NCBI GenBank assembly: GCA_019055375.1
Contig: JAHQIW010006965.1
Location: 124,001-188,000 of the forward strand
From: Parelaphostrongylus tenuis
Taxonomy: Eukaryota > Nematoda > Chromadorea > Rhabditida > Metastrongylidae
Direction of reading: 5' to 3'
Length of the DNA: 64,000 bases
Positions 46,936-58,499 of this stretch are shown in pieces. Each line of letters begins with the position of its first letter. The stretch's first letter is position 1. Position numbers and translations under genes: made by a program. Under the pieces are notes generated by a model. The model made no database searches and was not told the origin of the DNA. It was given only the letters and a program-made list of their open reading frames with translations.

Positions 46936-47624
46936 TTATCAAATTATTTTGTGCAAATTGTTAGTTTTTTGACTTTTTCAGTATATTGCAATGCACCGGG
47001 ATGCCAGCGTTGCTGCTTTTAATGATGAAACAGAGTAGTGAACTAACGTAAATTCTTCTTTATTCGTGTTTCTCACAACTACAGCTTTGAAATTTTTAAA
47101 TAACATCCACTTTAATGCTTGAACTGATGGGCAGGAGGCGAGTTTTTGACGGATCTAATGAGGTTTTGAAGTTTTGCATGGTAAAGTGTGTGTTGAGTAA
47201 TGAGGAGTGCCTTGTTTACTATGCCTCATTGTTAATTTATGGCGAGCTCAATTTGTCAAGCTATTTGTCTGGCTTAAAAGTACTTTAGTTTGAAAACATT
47301 TACGAAGTTAAACCACTCATAGTGTCACTGGCAATGATTCTATAGTTGATGAATTCTCTATTTATTAATAATGCCGAATGGACATACTTGGGAAACGATT
47401 AATGAGTTTGAGCAGAAGTTCTGAACAGCTTTAGCTTTAGGAACATAGAGACATATGTCGCCACTTTCTCGATTCAAGTTGTTCAATAACGAGAATTATC
47501 TTTTGTTCGGTTTCGACTCTTCAGAACCTGGAAAGCAAAAATTGATACACATGGCCAAATTCTCTCCCAGTTCTAGTAGGGAGAAAATTAAATGAAAGAT
47601 TCCGATATAGTTTTCCATCTTGAT
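46936..47624. other. Duplicated sequence without recognisable gene
   Basis: Counterpart of 16511-17200. Contains the eroded relative of the hammerhead-like motif at 17072-17106. Nothing coding was seen. Confidence 0.5.
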
Positions 47625-47948
47625 ATACACCTAAGAGAGCGCATGTGGCGCAGTGGTTAGAGGTGCTCTGCGTCGCACACGAGGTCAATGGTTCGATCTC
47701 GCGCTCATAGCCCACCAAGCCATCCATCCTTCCGGGGTCGGTAAATTGGTACCAGACAGATTTCAGACTTGTCTGGGAGGATAAGCAGCACTGACTCGGT
47801 TCAGCGGGAGGCCACCGCGAGTCATTGTAAAGGCCAGATATGCATTCAATCACCTCAAACGAAGTTAAAAATTGAAGTCGAATGCATGGCGCATCCCTTA
47901 GGGATTGATCAACGCCGAGAGCTTTATCCTTTTTTTTATACACCTAAG
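47625..47948 (+). repeat. SINE family 3 insertion with 11-bp target-site duplication
   Basis: The element is 47636-47937 (302 bp), flanked by perfect ATACACCTAAG repeats at 47625-47635 and 47938-47948. The empty site in copy A is at 17201-17211. The head has box A TGTGGCGCAGTGGTTAGAGG and box B GGTTCGATCTC, and the 3' end is a T run. A 5'-truncated relative lies at 60513-60721 (-). Clean boundaries and its absence from copy A make this a post-duplication insertion. Confidence 0.9.
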
Positions 47949-49430
47949 TATTGTGTCATCTATTCAACTACACATCGCAGAGGTAACTGATTTCATAGCT
48001 GGACTACACAATGATGTGTGCTGGTCTCCCGATGAACAAAGTCAGTGCTTTGGATTTCCAAAGATTTCTGGCTTGCGTTTTGCCACCCCAGGGAGATGAG
48101 GAATTCGGTTCACCTAATGCGCGTGATATGTCAACGAAAATGTGCAGAGGCTGATATTCTAACTACTGTGCCAAGCCTACTCCTTCTTTAACACTGTGTG
48201 CAAGTAAATGCATGGTTCTATGGAGTATTCAGATTCATTTCGTCTTTATTATTATAAATATGCTTATTGTGAAGTGTGTACAAAAAATGGTTCCAGATGA
48301 AACAACAGAAATTGATAAGGACGATTCCTTAAAAATGATGGGAAGTGGGTGGTTACTGAATGGTAGAGAAGCGCTGAATTAAATGCCAGACAGAGGGCAG
48401 GCTAAGAGCAGACCACTATATGTGGCTCAGAATAAAATACTCAAATAGAGCCATTCTTCTTTCACTTAGCACTACTGGTCAAAGTAATGTTGAAAAAATG
48501 CACAACTCATTGCTTTTCTCAATCGGTCAAGTCAAAAAAGTTTCTCAGTCAAAAAATCAATCACCTAGACATGTTAGTTCCGTTCATAAAGTTTCCTATT
48601 CTCTTATTTTGAAGACGACTTCCTCTGTCCAAACCGATACGGAAGCGAATTATATTTCAATCTTTTTATATCTAAGTAACACCTGAAACCTGTTCAAATG
48701 GATCAGGTGTTTTATAAGGAGTTCAGTCTAGCACTTTACAAAAATCAAATCTGCGAAGTATTCATTTGAGCGGCATCTAATTGGAAATCGGAGCGCAAAG
48801 TCCCTATGTCCTTTAGCGATTGGCACTTTTCCAATCGCCCAATTGGTAAACACCATGGTCTAAGTTAAACCATAAACTGGTTATCACAGTTTCGTTTCTT
48901 GATTCGCCCAAAGAGATAATGCAGTGTTCAAGAAATGTTGAGTGACATGCAGACTCAGATTTTATGGCGTAGCCACCCGTCAGAGGTTCTCACTTCTATG
49001 TCAGTCAGCGTTTTCGGATATGCAGCCGTCACAAGATAGCGGTGTTACCACGGTTGGAAAGAAAATGTTTGGGCACTTTAATATGCATGAGATGACTCCC
49101 AAGCATATCGTGGGAATGTTACAGTTTCTTATGTGATATTTTCCTTTGATGGCTTAGATATTATTCGTCTTCAATTTTACTTTATCATAAGCCTCCGCCA
49201 TGTCCAGCGATACAATCGAACTTCCTCTGTTTCCTTGCGTAATAATTGGAGAAAGGATCTTACACAGCGGGCTGCAGTCGATGAAGTCAGCGAATTTGAA
49301 GGGAAGACACAACATGCAAATCTGCTGCTGGACATTGGTTTAACGCTTATATGCCGCAGAACTGAGATTTATTTTGGAGAATAGTTACTACTGTTTTTGT
49401 TCGGAAATCATGCATAAATTTTTAATTTTT
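47949..49430. other. Duplicated sequence without recognisable gene, end of copy B
   Basis: Counterpart of 17212-18690. Short open frames (48420-48686, 49133-49384) are not conserved with copy A. Confidence 0.5.
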
Positions 49431-49974
49431 TTACAAGTGCTCCAGAAGTTTCTTTCCAACCTAATATAAATCAACTCTTGCTGATGCGATATTCGTTCAT
49501 AAATTGCTAGCACAATGACAAGGAGATTACAGCGAATTACAAAGATGTCTAGTTTGCCGATGCCCAGTTTATAGTAAAGTTTTCTGAAATCAATCGCTCA
49601 ATTACAACGACATTCACGAATTGAATTACTTAACTTAACGTCGCTAATGAAATTAGCATAGCGTATCATGATGATCAGCTAAAGTGCAATTAAAAGAAGC
49701 AAACCTCTTGAGGTTAGAGTATATTTTACCGATTGATAAACATGAAAGCATTTTACGTTTTCAATAGAATCAAACAAAAACAACTGGTGAACTAATTTGA
49801 AATTGATTTTCCTGAATTGGTCACGTGAGATTAGATCAAGAGCTTTCGACAGCAGCTCGTTGCAGCACAGATGGTAGTAACATCTAGGAAGTTTTCCTTT
49901 GAGATTTGAACAACTATATTATAAAAGCACTTGCTCTAAAGGTAGTTGGGAACTGCGGATAGCATTACGGAGAT

Positions 49975-50463
49975 TTAGATCCTCTTGAAATATTTCGGAG
50001 AGGTCAGAACAAACAGCGAACATGTACGCTCAGGCGAAGGGCTATTGTTCATGATGAAATCGTGTACGACTAGCTCCAGCTGCAGCTGGGGCACAAAGAC
50101 GCGCTTTGTGAAGTAAGCACAAAGCTTTGCTCGGCCCAAATACAGCACCAGGTCATTTCTACGTTCTAGCGCAAAATCTGCACTCATTGGATCTGCTATA
50201 GTCCAATTGACCACGACGGGCCTGCAGGTCACCTGAGTGTTTCCTTTACCTGCATCGACAAGACGCAAGAGATTCAGAACGAGATGGTGACTGCGTAAGA
50301 TAGGTTCACTGCAAGAATAATAAGTCTTCAAATTTATGATTTTATAGCAATGATGAGAGGTCACCTCAACAAGGATTATGCCAAGAAATCGGTCACTTCC
50401 GAAGCTTTCAAGACATTCTATGAATATTTCCGGAGCTAGAATATCCCAAAGAACTGTGGCCAT
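49975..50463 (-). CDS. Hypothetical protein, 162 codons
   Basis: Longest non-repeat open frame in the right flank, starting at the ATG at 50463-50461. The N-terminus (DILAPEIFIECLESF) has the LP.EI...IL spacing seen in F-box motifs, but this is a weak resemblance. The C-terminal half is well mixed and hydrophobic enough to be globular (RPVVVNWTIADPMSADFALE, then VFVPQLQLELVVHDFI). No signal peptide or membrane segment is obvious. Good 3' splice signals (TTCTTGCAG near 50311-50319) fall inside the frame, but the splices I tried introduce stops. It could be one exon of a gene or a pseudogene. No second copy was seen in the window. Confidence 0.4.
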   Translation of the reverse strand: MATVLWDILAPEIFIECLESFGSDRFLGIILVEVTSHHCYKIINLKTYYSCSEPILRSHHLVLNLLRLVDAGKGNTQVTCRPVVVNWTIADPMSADFALERRNDLVLYLGRAKLCAYFTKRVFVPQLQLELVVHDFIMNNSPSPERTCSLFVLTSPKYFKRI

Positions 50464-52414
50464 TTAAAAGTGATTCAGAATTGAACTTCTGGCAGCACGC
50501 CGTGAAGCTCAGAAGCGGGAAAGTGGCTGAACTAGGCACTGTGAAAGCTCTTACTTCAAAGCGAAGAAATTGTAACTTTTAACTGACATATTCTCGAGAT
50601 TCCAAAACTCGATTACCAGAAAGTCTGGTAGTTCCGAAAGTCTTAGCCAACTTTTTTGAGATGTGACTTTTTTCTACAAGAACGAGATGAGGGACTATTG
50701 AAAATATGGCGCACTATCCCTAGTAACAACGGCGAATGTATCCTTGGTAAGGGCTGTCTTTTGAGCAAATTCAACAGAATAAACGAAATCAACGAAGACA
50801 TTTATTTCAACCAGGAGCCTCTATACAAAATATTTCAATTGAATTCTGGGCAGAGATGCTTTTTTGTCATTATGTTTTACTAATGAGCTTATATGGTATT
50901 ATATTTTTCCATGTCTCTCACCTCACATCGGCTCGGTAGGTCGATCATAAAGAATCATATAATAACCATGATGAAGACTCAACTAAACCTCTTGATGAAG
51001 TCGATGCCGAGAAGATGCCAAAATATTAGATCAGTTACGATTCAAAACACTTCAAATTGAGTTTATCAGTGTAACAGGACATTGATAAATCATCCCAAGG
51101 TTAAGTAAAATGTGGCTTAAAAGATATGGACTTACAAAGTTATAGCTCTTCAACGCCAAAAGTTCAACATAAATTGACTCTCACTCCATGGCAGGAAAAA
51201 AAACAGCCGCTTAAAATTTCAAGCTAATATCTCATTTCATCTAGACTTTATTAACCAGCACAGCATCACTTCAATGCACAGTTGTTTCTTGCCAATGAGT
51301 TATCCATTTTATTCTTCACGATAAAATTCTGATTTTATGGAGTTCAGAGAATGTATTTCTGCGACCTTTTTCACCGAGGTCCTTCCAGTTTCTCATTTCG
51401 ATAAGAACGCATTCAATAAGATGATGTTTTATCAAGCTCATGTTTTTGAGGCTGTTTGACTCCCGTTAAAATTTTGAAAATTTTAGGTCGCTTCTAAGGG
51501 TTTGGAAATTTCAATTCTCAACAAATTCGATAAATTAAGAGCAGATAGGAAAAAATTGTTCTATGATATCACTGATTTCTCAACTCCTCAAGTGCTTTAA
51601 TTTGGAAGAAATATTTTCAGTCGTGAAACATTCAGGCTTTCCAAGCGTTGAGTAGCTCTTATGGGTGGTCGACACAGTCCTATTTAGTATTATCAGGATT
51701 ATTGATTGCGCTTCCTTTGTTTGAAAAAGTGAAACATTTATTCATTATTATCATTGTGAACTTATGCAATATCAACAAAACTATGCAACTGATGAGGAGC
51801 TAATGTTCACAAGGAGAGTGAATATAAAGACAATATTGTCACGTACCTGCCGAAGTGACACTACTGTATTACACTTGATTCCATTGATTTAATAATGTAG
51901 TAATATGAAACAGCGAAAGGAAAAGCGTTTGGCGATGATCAGCGGTGTACCATACATTGGACTTCACCAAGCATCGTGAAGGTGTCAATACACATCTTTT
52001 TGAGCGATGTTCTTTGAGTAGGGATTATGCAAAATGTAATCATGGTAAACTCTCAATCGCCTTCGACCAGTGAAGATTTAGTAGCAACGTTTTGTTGTAA
52101 TTGCATTTTTTCTTTATTCCTTATAGCTTGCAACGTCAATGCTATTTCATTGATAACTTAGTCAGATTTAATGGCCTATATGGACGGCAGCTTCGAATAT
52201 TTGAAAGACGGTCAAATAAACTTCATTTGTTTGAAGAACATGTGAGATGTAGAGTTTCTCGATATGAATAAAGTTATTTATTTGGTTGCATAGAGTTCTT
52301 AATTCCTGGAAACGGTGAGTAGCCCATTAACGTTTTCAGCAGTTTGATCTTAAAGACTTCTCTGATCAGTGATTGCTGAACTACTCAATGATGTAGCACT
52401 GGTATTTTTTGGGC
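50464..52414. other. Flank without recognisable gene
   Basis: AT-rich. A 75-codon frame at 50656-50883 (+) has no recognisable feature. No SINE, ribozyme or tandem repeat was noticed. Confidence 0.45.
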
Positions 52415-53125
52415 ATCCGGGAAAAAATGAACATTCGGCTTTATTCGCTGGACAAGAACTTTTCATAAGGGTGCTAGCAGTCATTCGAAAGCTTCAACCT
52501 TTGGCTAGTGCGGTACATGGCCGCTTTTCTAAGAAGCCTTCAATATGAAAGAAAAATATTTGTGTTTCACACACGCATTTTTTCGCAAGACAGATCTCTT
52601 TCTTTATACTCTTAGTAATTATTCGATAGCGTAAGACTCAAAGATTCCATCGCTCTACTTATTTCCTGGAAAGACCACTTTTCTGCTATGCAGCAGGGAA
52701 AATAAGATCAAACTCGTATAAGTGAGCTCGGGTTTTTTAGCTAATCTACGGGGTCGAGGGTGGGACCATGGCACATGCGGAGTTTCAACGGCTGCTAATC
52801 GATATGTCCTTTAGCGGGTATTGTGGAAATGCGATTTTTGTTATTCAATCAGTAATTGTTTTTCCGCTTTGAAAGAAACTCCACATTAGACGTCTGACTG
52901 TGACGTTAAAAGATTTTCTCTGCACGTTTACCGATTTGAAACATTTTTTGTTTTAAGTTTGACGGCGTTATAATACGGTGTTCTAAAATTCTGAAAAACC
53001 GGCTAAGTACCGCACAAGCCAGAGATTCAAGCTTTCGAATGATTACTAACACTCTTACAAAGTTTTTCTTCCAGAGAATGAGGTCGAATATTCATTTGTC
53101 GCCTTATAATGGACGCATGTCTTTT
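52415..53125. repeat. Fold-back element FB2, independent third copy
   Basis: Left arm (52415-52520) and right arm (53005-53120) are inverted. Both contain AGTCATTCGAAAGCTT-type and GTGCGGTAC blocks. The interior resembles 9260-9900 of copy A (a region around TCGATAGCGTAAG, then CCGCTT.GAAA.AACTC, then AGATTTTCTCT). More diverged from A and B than they are from each other. Confidence 0.65.
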
Positions 53126-53374
53126 TATAAGCCTCTTAGAATAGTTTAAGCTGAGCGGTACAAAATTTTTGCTTTGGGAGCGTTGGTTGTCAGTTTAATA
53201 GCGTCGTCAACAAATGAAATTCAAAATTATTTAAAGCAAAAACTATGCAGGTCTTGTGAATCTTCAGGACTATTTAATCGAAGCGAAATGTATTGGTTGT
53301 ATCAAAAGTGACATTTGATATTACTAGTGGAGATGATAATAGCTGTAATGACAGTAGTAATAATATTAGCAATT

Positions 53375-53411
53375 GATTAACATTTCGACGGCTTCGCCTT
53401 CTTCAGAGCCT
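53375..53411 (-). ncRNA. Hammerhead-ribozyme-like motif, minimal class
   Basis: On the - strand: GGCT, CTGAAGA, stem II GGC-GAAGCC-GTC (3 pairs with one G-U), GAAA, TGTT, AATC. Both core elements are intact. The A of GAAA can pair with T across TG, and T is at the cleavage position. Stem I is weakened (two of four Watson-Crick pairs plus a wobble). Confidence 0.5.
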
Positions 53412-53946
53412 GGACTTAATAGGAGTTTCTGCACATTTCGTTGTTTAATATCAACTTGGCTTCAGCTAAATAAGATAAGAACTTAAAAGTCATGTATATG
53501 AATTATTAACACCGACAAATATAAAAAGTAGGTCCTATAAATAAAATAAGTAGTTGTAAAATTCAATGGAAAATAAAACATGAAATAATCCTTGAACTGA
53601 GTTAAACGTTCGAATCTTAAAAATTTATGAAATGGCCATGGAGTGAGAAAAAGATGAAAAAGATGACGAGAAAACAATAGAATGATCAGATCAAGAAGCG
53701 GGTTATAGGAATACAACATGCATGACGGGCTGAAGTATTTGTGGTTCATATCAGCCAGTCATATAAGGACTGTAGAGTGGTATTGGCGAATGTAATGCAT
53801 GATGTAACATGGCCAACATGGACACCACCATAGACGCGATCACTTGGGTAAAGAAAGCAGTGAAATACTCAGTTTTTTCTTGATGAGCAGATGCGAGGTT
53901 GTTGACCGTGGAATTTATCGAACACAGCGTGGTACAATGAAATAGT

Positions 53947-53979
53947 GGCTAACGTTTCGGGTATCGCCTTCCTCAAGCC
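53947..53979 (-). ncRNA. Hammerhead-ribozyme-like motif, minimal class, core deletion
   Basis: Stem I GGCT with AGCC, then TGAGGA (first core C missing), a GG-CGATAC-CC stem II, GAAA and the CGTT minimal stem III with T at the cleavage position. Near-canonical except for the lost C. Confidence 0.45.
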
Positions 53980-54255
53980 TTGAAAACGTCAAATTGACAT
54001 CGAGATACTTAATCAGACCCTTTCATCACCTCAAAGGAAAACGTTATGAACAAAATTTGGGTAGCACAGTAAACAATTTCTTTTTTGTGAGCACTCGCCG
54101 TTCTGCATATTGTAAACCTTTCAATTAGTTATTGAAGACAAGCCGCGTAAATCGCGTGTCAATTTGACCTTCTCGAGCTACGAACAAGGCAATGTCGCCG
54201 TAGCGTTAGACAGTGTAAGGTTTGAGGATTTCTTCATCGCTCTAGTAGCAGGTTA

Positions 54256-54625
54256 GAGCCACCCTGGCAGAGTGGTTGTGATGCGCGTCGCGGCGCGTGT
54301 GGAGCCGAGCTCCGTCCTTCAACTCTCTCCGGCAGTCAATAACAACGCCCTATGGAACGCCGCCTAGCCTATCACCGAGATTACAAGGAGACTCGTTCAA
54401 CCAGTTTTCTACGACGAGGAGGGCGAGACCTCCGACACGCACTTGTATGGCCCTGGAGTGCCAGCATCGCTCAGGCTTTGAACATCTTTTTGCATTTATT
54501 TTACTGTCAATGTCATCGACCAATAATCTACGGCTTTCAAAAAGAAAAAGAAAAACGAACTGAGTGCTAGAAATAGTAGGATCCGCAAAGTGAGAGTAGA
54601 AACACTGTAAAGACGGATTCATAAA
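54256..54625 (+). repeat. SINE family 2 copy, long form
   Basis: Box A TGGCAGAGTGGTTGTGATGC (54265-54284), GGAGCCGAGCTCC after it, body CCGAGATTACAAGGAGACTC, about 140 extra bases in the middle, and the 3' domain GGATCCGCAAAGTGAGAGTA, then GACGGATTCATAAAGT. The extra middle segment is absent from the other members. Confidence 0.75.
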
Positions 54626-54757
54626 GTATTAAAGTAGCAGGTTATGATGTCATAACTTTACTTTCAAGAATGTTGAGTGATATGAAGAACTTTGAGCCCC
54701 GAACAGAAGTTGATCTCCCGTCTCACTCTTTAAACGACTAATGATATCAGAGCAGGA

Positions 54758-54850
54758 GTTCAACAGTGCAGCGATTAGCCCCGGTATGGGTGGAGCGCTG
54801 GTTCAACTCTATTCTGAAGTCGAATTTTCGCTTATCACTTAATTCCACTA
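54758..54850 (+). repeat. SINE family 1 copy
   Basis: tRNA-like CAGCGATTAGCCCCGGTATG, box B TGGTTCAACTCT, and the family tail GTCGAATTTTCGCTTATCAC. Box A is poor. Confidence 0.5.
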
Positions 54851-54954
54851 TGTGTATTTGAAACATCATAGCACTACTGAAATGCAGTAAAAAAACATGA
54901 GAAATTTTGAAAAGTTTGGGTCTATTTAAAATTTTACCTTTGCTACCAGTGCAT

Positions 54955-55065
54955 CACGAAGGGCATCGGTTGGCGAACACTCAATCACCTAGCACCGGCC
55001 CCAGAAAAAGCGGATTCTTCGGTTTCAACTCCTTTTTGAGGTCGCATTTCTGCGTACTAAGTTGT
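54955..55065 (+). repeat. SINE family 1 copy, diverged
   Basis: Box B like CGGTTTCAACTCC (55020-55032) followed by the family tail GGTCGCATTTCTGCGTACTA. Assignment rests on box B plus the tail. Confidence 0.4.
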
Positions 55066-56435
55066 ATTCAATGATTCTGCTATTAGCCTCTCTCATGTGT
55101 TCATCAAGAAAAACACTGAATTATTCAGTCTATGTTGACGTTGACAGAAAGAGGGTCATGAAAATTGATGAAACATCTGCTGACGTCCACCACTTGTTTA
55201 GACGAGTGATTCAAGTTCCTAAGATAAAATGTCGCATTTCATTGAACAAGGTATAAAAATAGCATAACACATCTTCGAAGAGCCTCTTTGAATAGTGCTA
55301 TGGACGATGCTGTGTTACTATGGATATGGGTACAAAAAGCTTTTACCACTAGGATACAAACGTTTAACACCCGCCTTTTGCTCTTATGTAGTTGTAACTG
55401 TCTAAAAGAGAGGTTAACATCTCGCACTCACTTAAATATTGTTCCTCCAAGCTTTCCCTACTACTCTCTAATACGATGGAATTGCTAAGGTCTCATCCAC
55501 GTAGCCCTTTTTCACTTTACTTTGCCACTTTTCTAGAAACTTTCTTAGCAGTAATGACATTGTGTATTATACTGTTTCTACTCGCTGATGCTAATAAACA
55601 ACACTCTATTCTTAGGTTCCACGTTAAAATCGTCACACTGCCTTGTTTTGATTAGACAGCTTTTTTTGCTACATCGTTTTGACTAAGTGACGTTTTTATC
55701 AATTGGATAAATAAGTGTACATCGAGCCTCATCTCATCAAATTCTCCGCCACTCATATGAATGTTTCACTTGCAATCAAAATGTATTCAGTTAATAAAGA
55801 ATGAGTTTATATATGAGGCCCAAGGCGGTTCGACGACGTAAACGATGACAGAGCCAGCGGCATTCACACTATTTGTATAGCCACGTCAAGTGCATTTTCG
55901 AGATCCGACCTTTTGATAATTCTTTTCGCCAAACTAATTTCAAGAACTTAATGTCCTCTGAATTCAGGAGAACGCAGACGATTTTTTTGATTCTTAAAAA
56001 AGCCGTCCAGAATAGCTCCGGCTATGAAAATTTGAGGAAGCAGAACCATTTAGGCGGAATTCCATGCGACTTTCTGTCTAGATTGTCAATATAATGCAAT
56101 CACTTTTTTATGAGCGATACTATTATTTGTAGTAGTTTCACTGCACATTATTAGTTTGAAAGAGTGCTCTATCGCCTCAGAAAGTGCTTTCATTATAAAA
56201 ACGAAGAGGAAAAAGAATTTTTATGAAAAATAGCGTCTGAAAATCTAGTGATAAATTCAACTTTTTATTATCTGTGGCAGTAAAAGTTAACTGCACATTG
56301 AAAAAACCTTTTCTTGTGTGAGTTTTCAATCTCAGAGTAATGGCATAGGTTTTGTCTGGTAAGAAAAAAGAAGTCAACAAAGACTAGGAGAATTACTAAG
56401 AACTGAGGAGTCTTGAATTATTTGTTGTGGCTTGA
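55066..56435. other. Flank without recognisable gene
   Basis: Short open frames only (55062-55256 +, 55239-55427 -, 55873-56094 +). No recognisable motif, repeat or RNA. Confidence 0.45.
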
Positions 56436-56774
56436 ATGGAAGTCCTCGACAAGCTTCATCTATCCCTACGGCATAATTCTCGTCCTTTTATCGATCTTCG
56501 TCGTCAGCACTCAACAGTTGAGGCCGCTATCCTTCTGAGCCGCAGTCACACACTCACATACACTCAAAGGCTCGCCTTCTCTATTCCTCATGAGCTCCAG
56601 CAATGGATATACTGATATGACGACGATAAGTCCACTAATTATCGCTAACTGCAGTTTGATCTTCAGTGTGGTTTCTTTGAAAAAAAAACCGGCGGCGCCT
56701 TCCTGACCGCTCCGTCATCTTGGAATAGTCAGCCACTTACAAATGGCCTTTATTCTGTTAGAGAGACTCACTGA
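56436..56774 (+). pseudogene. Broken protein-coding remnant, unrecognised family
   Basis: A single frame from the ATG at 56436 reads a coherent-looking protein: MEVLDKLHLSLRHNSRPFID, then VEAAILLSRSHTLTYTQRLA, then FSIPHELQQWI. It hits TGA at 56613-56615, continues, hits TAA at 56646-56648, then reads CGFFEKKTGGAFLTAPSSWN and SQPLTNGLYSVRETH to the TGA at 56772-56774. Non-random amino acid flow on both sides of two stops suggests a decayed exon or transposon ORF rather than chance. I do not recognise the family. Confidence 0.4.
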
Positions 56775-57869
56775 AGAATTTCATGGCGACCTATCCTCTT
56801 TATTTTGTCAGCGATAGCTATATTGCCATATAACTAATCCAGTCAACAGAAAAAAAAACTCATCATGCTTCCACATTCTCATTGCCATTCAATGCTTCCT
56901 TGTATGAATTCATTGAATGTAGCGAGAAGTAATGGTCACGACGAGAATGGCAAACGTCGGAAGCTTGTCGTAGTCTTGTGTCTGGTTAGTCAGCATACTG
57001 CTTAAGAGAGCAGAAAACAGTGATGTCATTTAATAATAGTACTGAATAGAAGGCAGAGTAATCTGGTCTCTTTCTTCGTTCTTTTCAATTAATTTATTCA
57101 AAAGAAAGGATATCATCAAAGCGATATATTTAGTTCTAATATTCTATGGGCGTCGCGGACTAGGCAATTAATGATTCTTTCATACTTCTTTCTATAATGA
57201 CGCGTTAGAGAATTCCGATTATGTGTCTCTCATTTGCTATAAAGCTGCATATACGAATTCGAAAACCCACAAACTCTTGATAGAGTCTTCTTTTTTTTAC
57301 ATTTTTTTCTTCGTCTGGTTCGTAGCAGAACATCTTGCAGCTCATTCAAGGAAGATCTTTAATCATTTTCTAGTCAATCGTTTTAAAATCCTTCTGAATT
57401 TAACCGAATTTTGAGTTAAAAAGTCTAGTTGATCGACGTAGTACACCAAGGTTGCTCAGAGTTCAGCTACAAGGAGAACTTCCTGATTGCCAGTCACATG
57501 CGTCTGTTAGTTTGTCATTTATATTCGCTGGAATCAAGATCTCACGTAATGCAATCTTCTGTAATTGTTTTTCCACCAGTTGCCCGCTATCAGGCATTAA
57601 AAATATTGTTATATCCGTCAAAAAAGCACTATTGCATTGCTGTTGCTACTATACTCTTACAATATAGAAGATCTCGTTTGCAGGTGATTTTTGTGCCGAA
57701 GCAATACATCGTGCAAAAGAACATACGAGAGAAAAAGTGTAAAATAAGAGTTTGTCGTTAGATATCTTGACTGGGTTTATAGAGCAATATTGCTAACCCA
57801 ATCAAACCTATCAATCCTTGGTGGTTGATAGTTCGATAGAGAGATATTGAAGAATGAGTGGTGAGTAAA
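56775..57869. other. Flank without recognisable gene
   Basis: A 110-codon + strand open frame (57429-57761) has no recognisable domain and starts without convincing context. Nothing else was seen. Confidence 0.45.
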
Positions 57870-57985
57870 TGGTGGCCTCGATAGAGTAGTGGTAGCACGA
57901 TTAGCCAGGATGGATGAAACGCGAGTTCAACTCTTGTCTAAGATCGAATTTTTGCTTGACACTCGATTCGCCTTATCTAACTACG
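57870..57985 (+). repeat. SINE family 1 copy
   Basis: Starts GCCTCGATAGAGTAGTGGTA (close to the GCCTCAGTGGTGTAGTGGTA head at 6895-6966), has box B like GAGTTCAACTCT, then the tail TCGAATTTTTGCTTGACACT. This second head links the family members directly. Confidence 0.65.
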
Positions 57986-58499
57986 CAAAAAAGAAAGATT
58001 AGAACAAGATTTTCTATGTGGTGATTGCTGATGACTTACGGTATCGTTAATGCACATCGGAGCATTCTAGTATATTCCACTCTAACTACTTGGATACTTG
58101 GATATCCTGTTTTCAGTGGTAGTGCGAGCTCAAACATAATTTCCATTTGCTTTTCTCGGGCAATCGCCGTCCGCGATGGAGGTCTTTTTCGAACATGATA
58201 ACGCCAGTTAGGCTCATATTGTGTAGTGAGATGGTTTCTATATACGAATGTAGATAGTTGACGTTAGCTATGAACACTTCCGCCCATACCTTGGGTGGCT
58301 GTTCAGGAAAACGTTTAAATTCTCGTGGGATCCATTTTACATTTTACATTTACATTTTATTCATCGGTGTATCGTCTATTATTCTCACAATATGATCGAC
58401 AACTATGTTTTCCTATCGATGTGTATTCCTCTGGAAAGTGAGGATTAAAAAGGTTCCAGAAATGTGAACTACGTATTTCAGCTACGCCTTGAAAGTAAG

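Larger units (their letters stand above)
29020..49430 (+). repeat. Segmental duplication, copy B (about 20.4 kb)
   Basis: Direct, collinear copy of 967-18690. It is longer because of insertions at 39003-39124, 41867-43946, 45790-46230 and 47636-47937, and a larger alternative segment at 44570-45480. It lacks the copy A insertions at 6858-7139 and 15726-16206. Homology ends around the T-rich run near 49420, at the point where copy A runs into the minisatellite. Confidence 0.93.

Noticed and set aside
57429..57761. 110-codon ORF as a gene
   Set aside because: No recognisable domain, AT-rich context and no supporting splice or homology signal.
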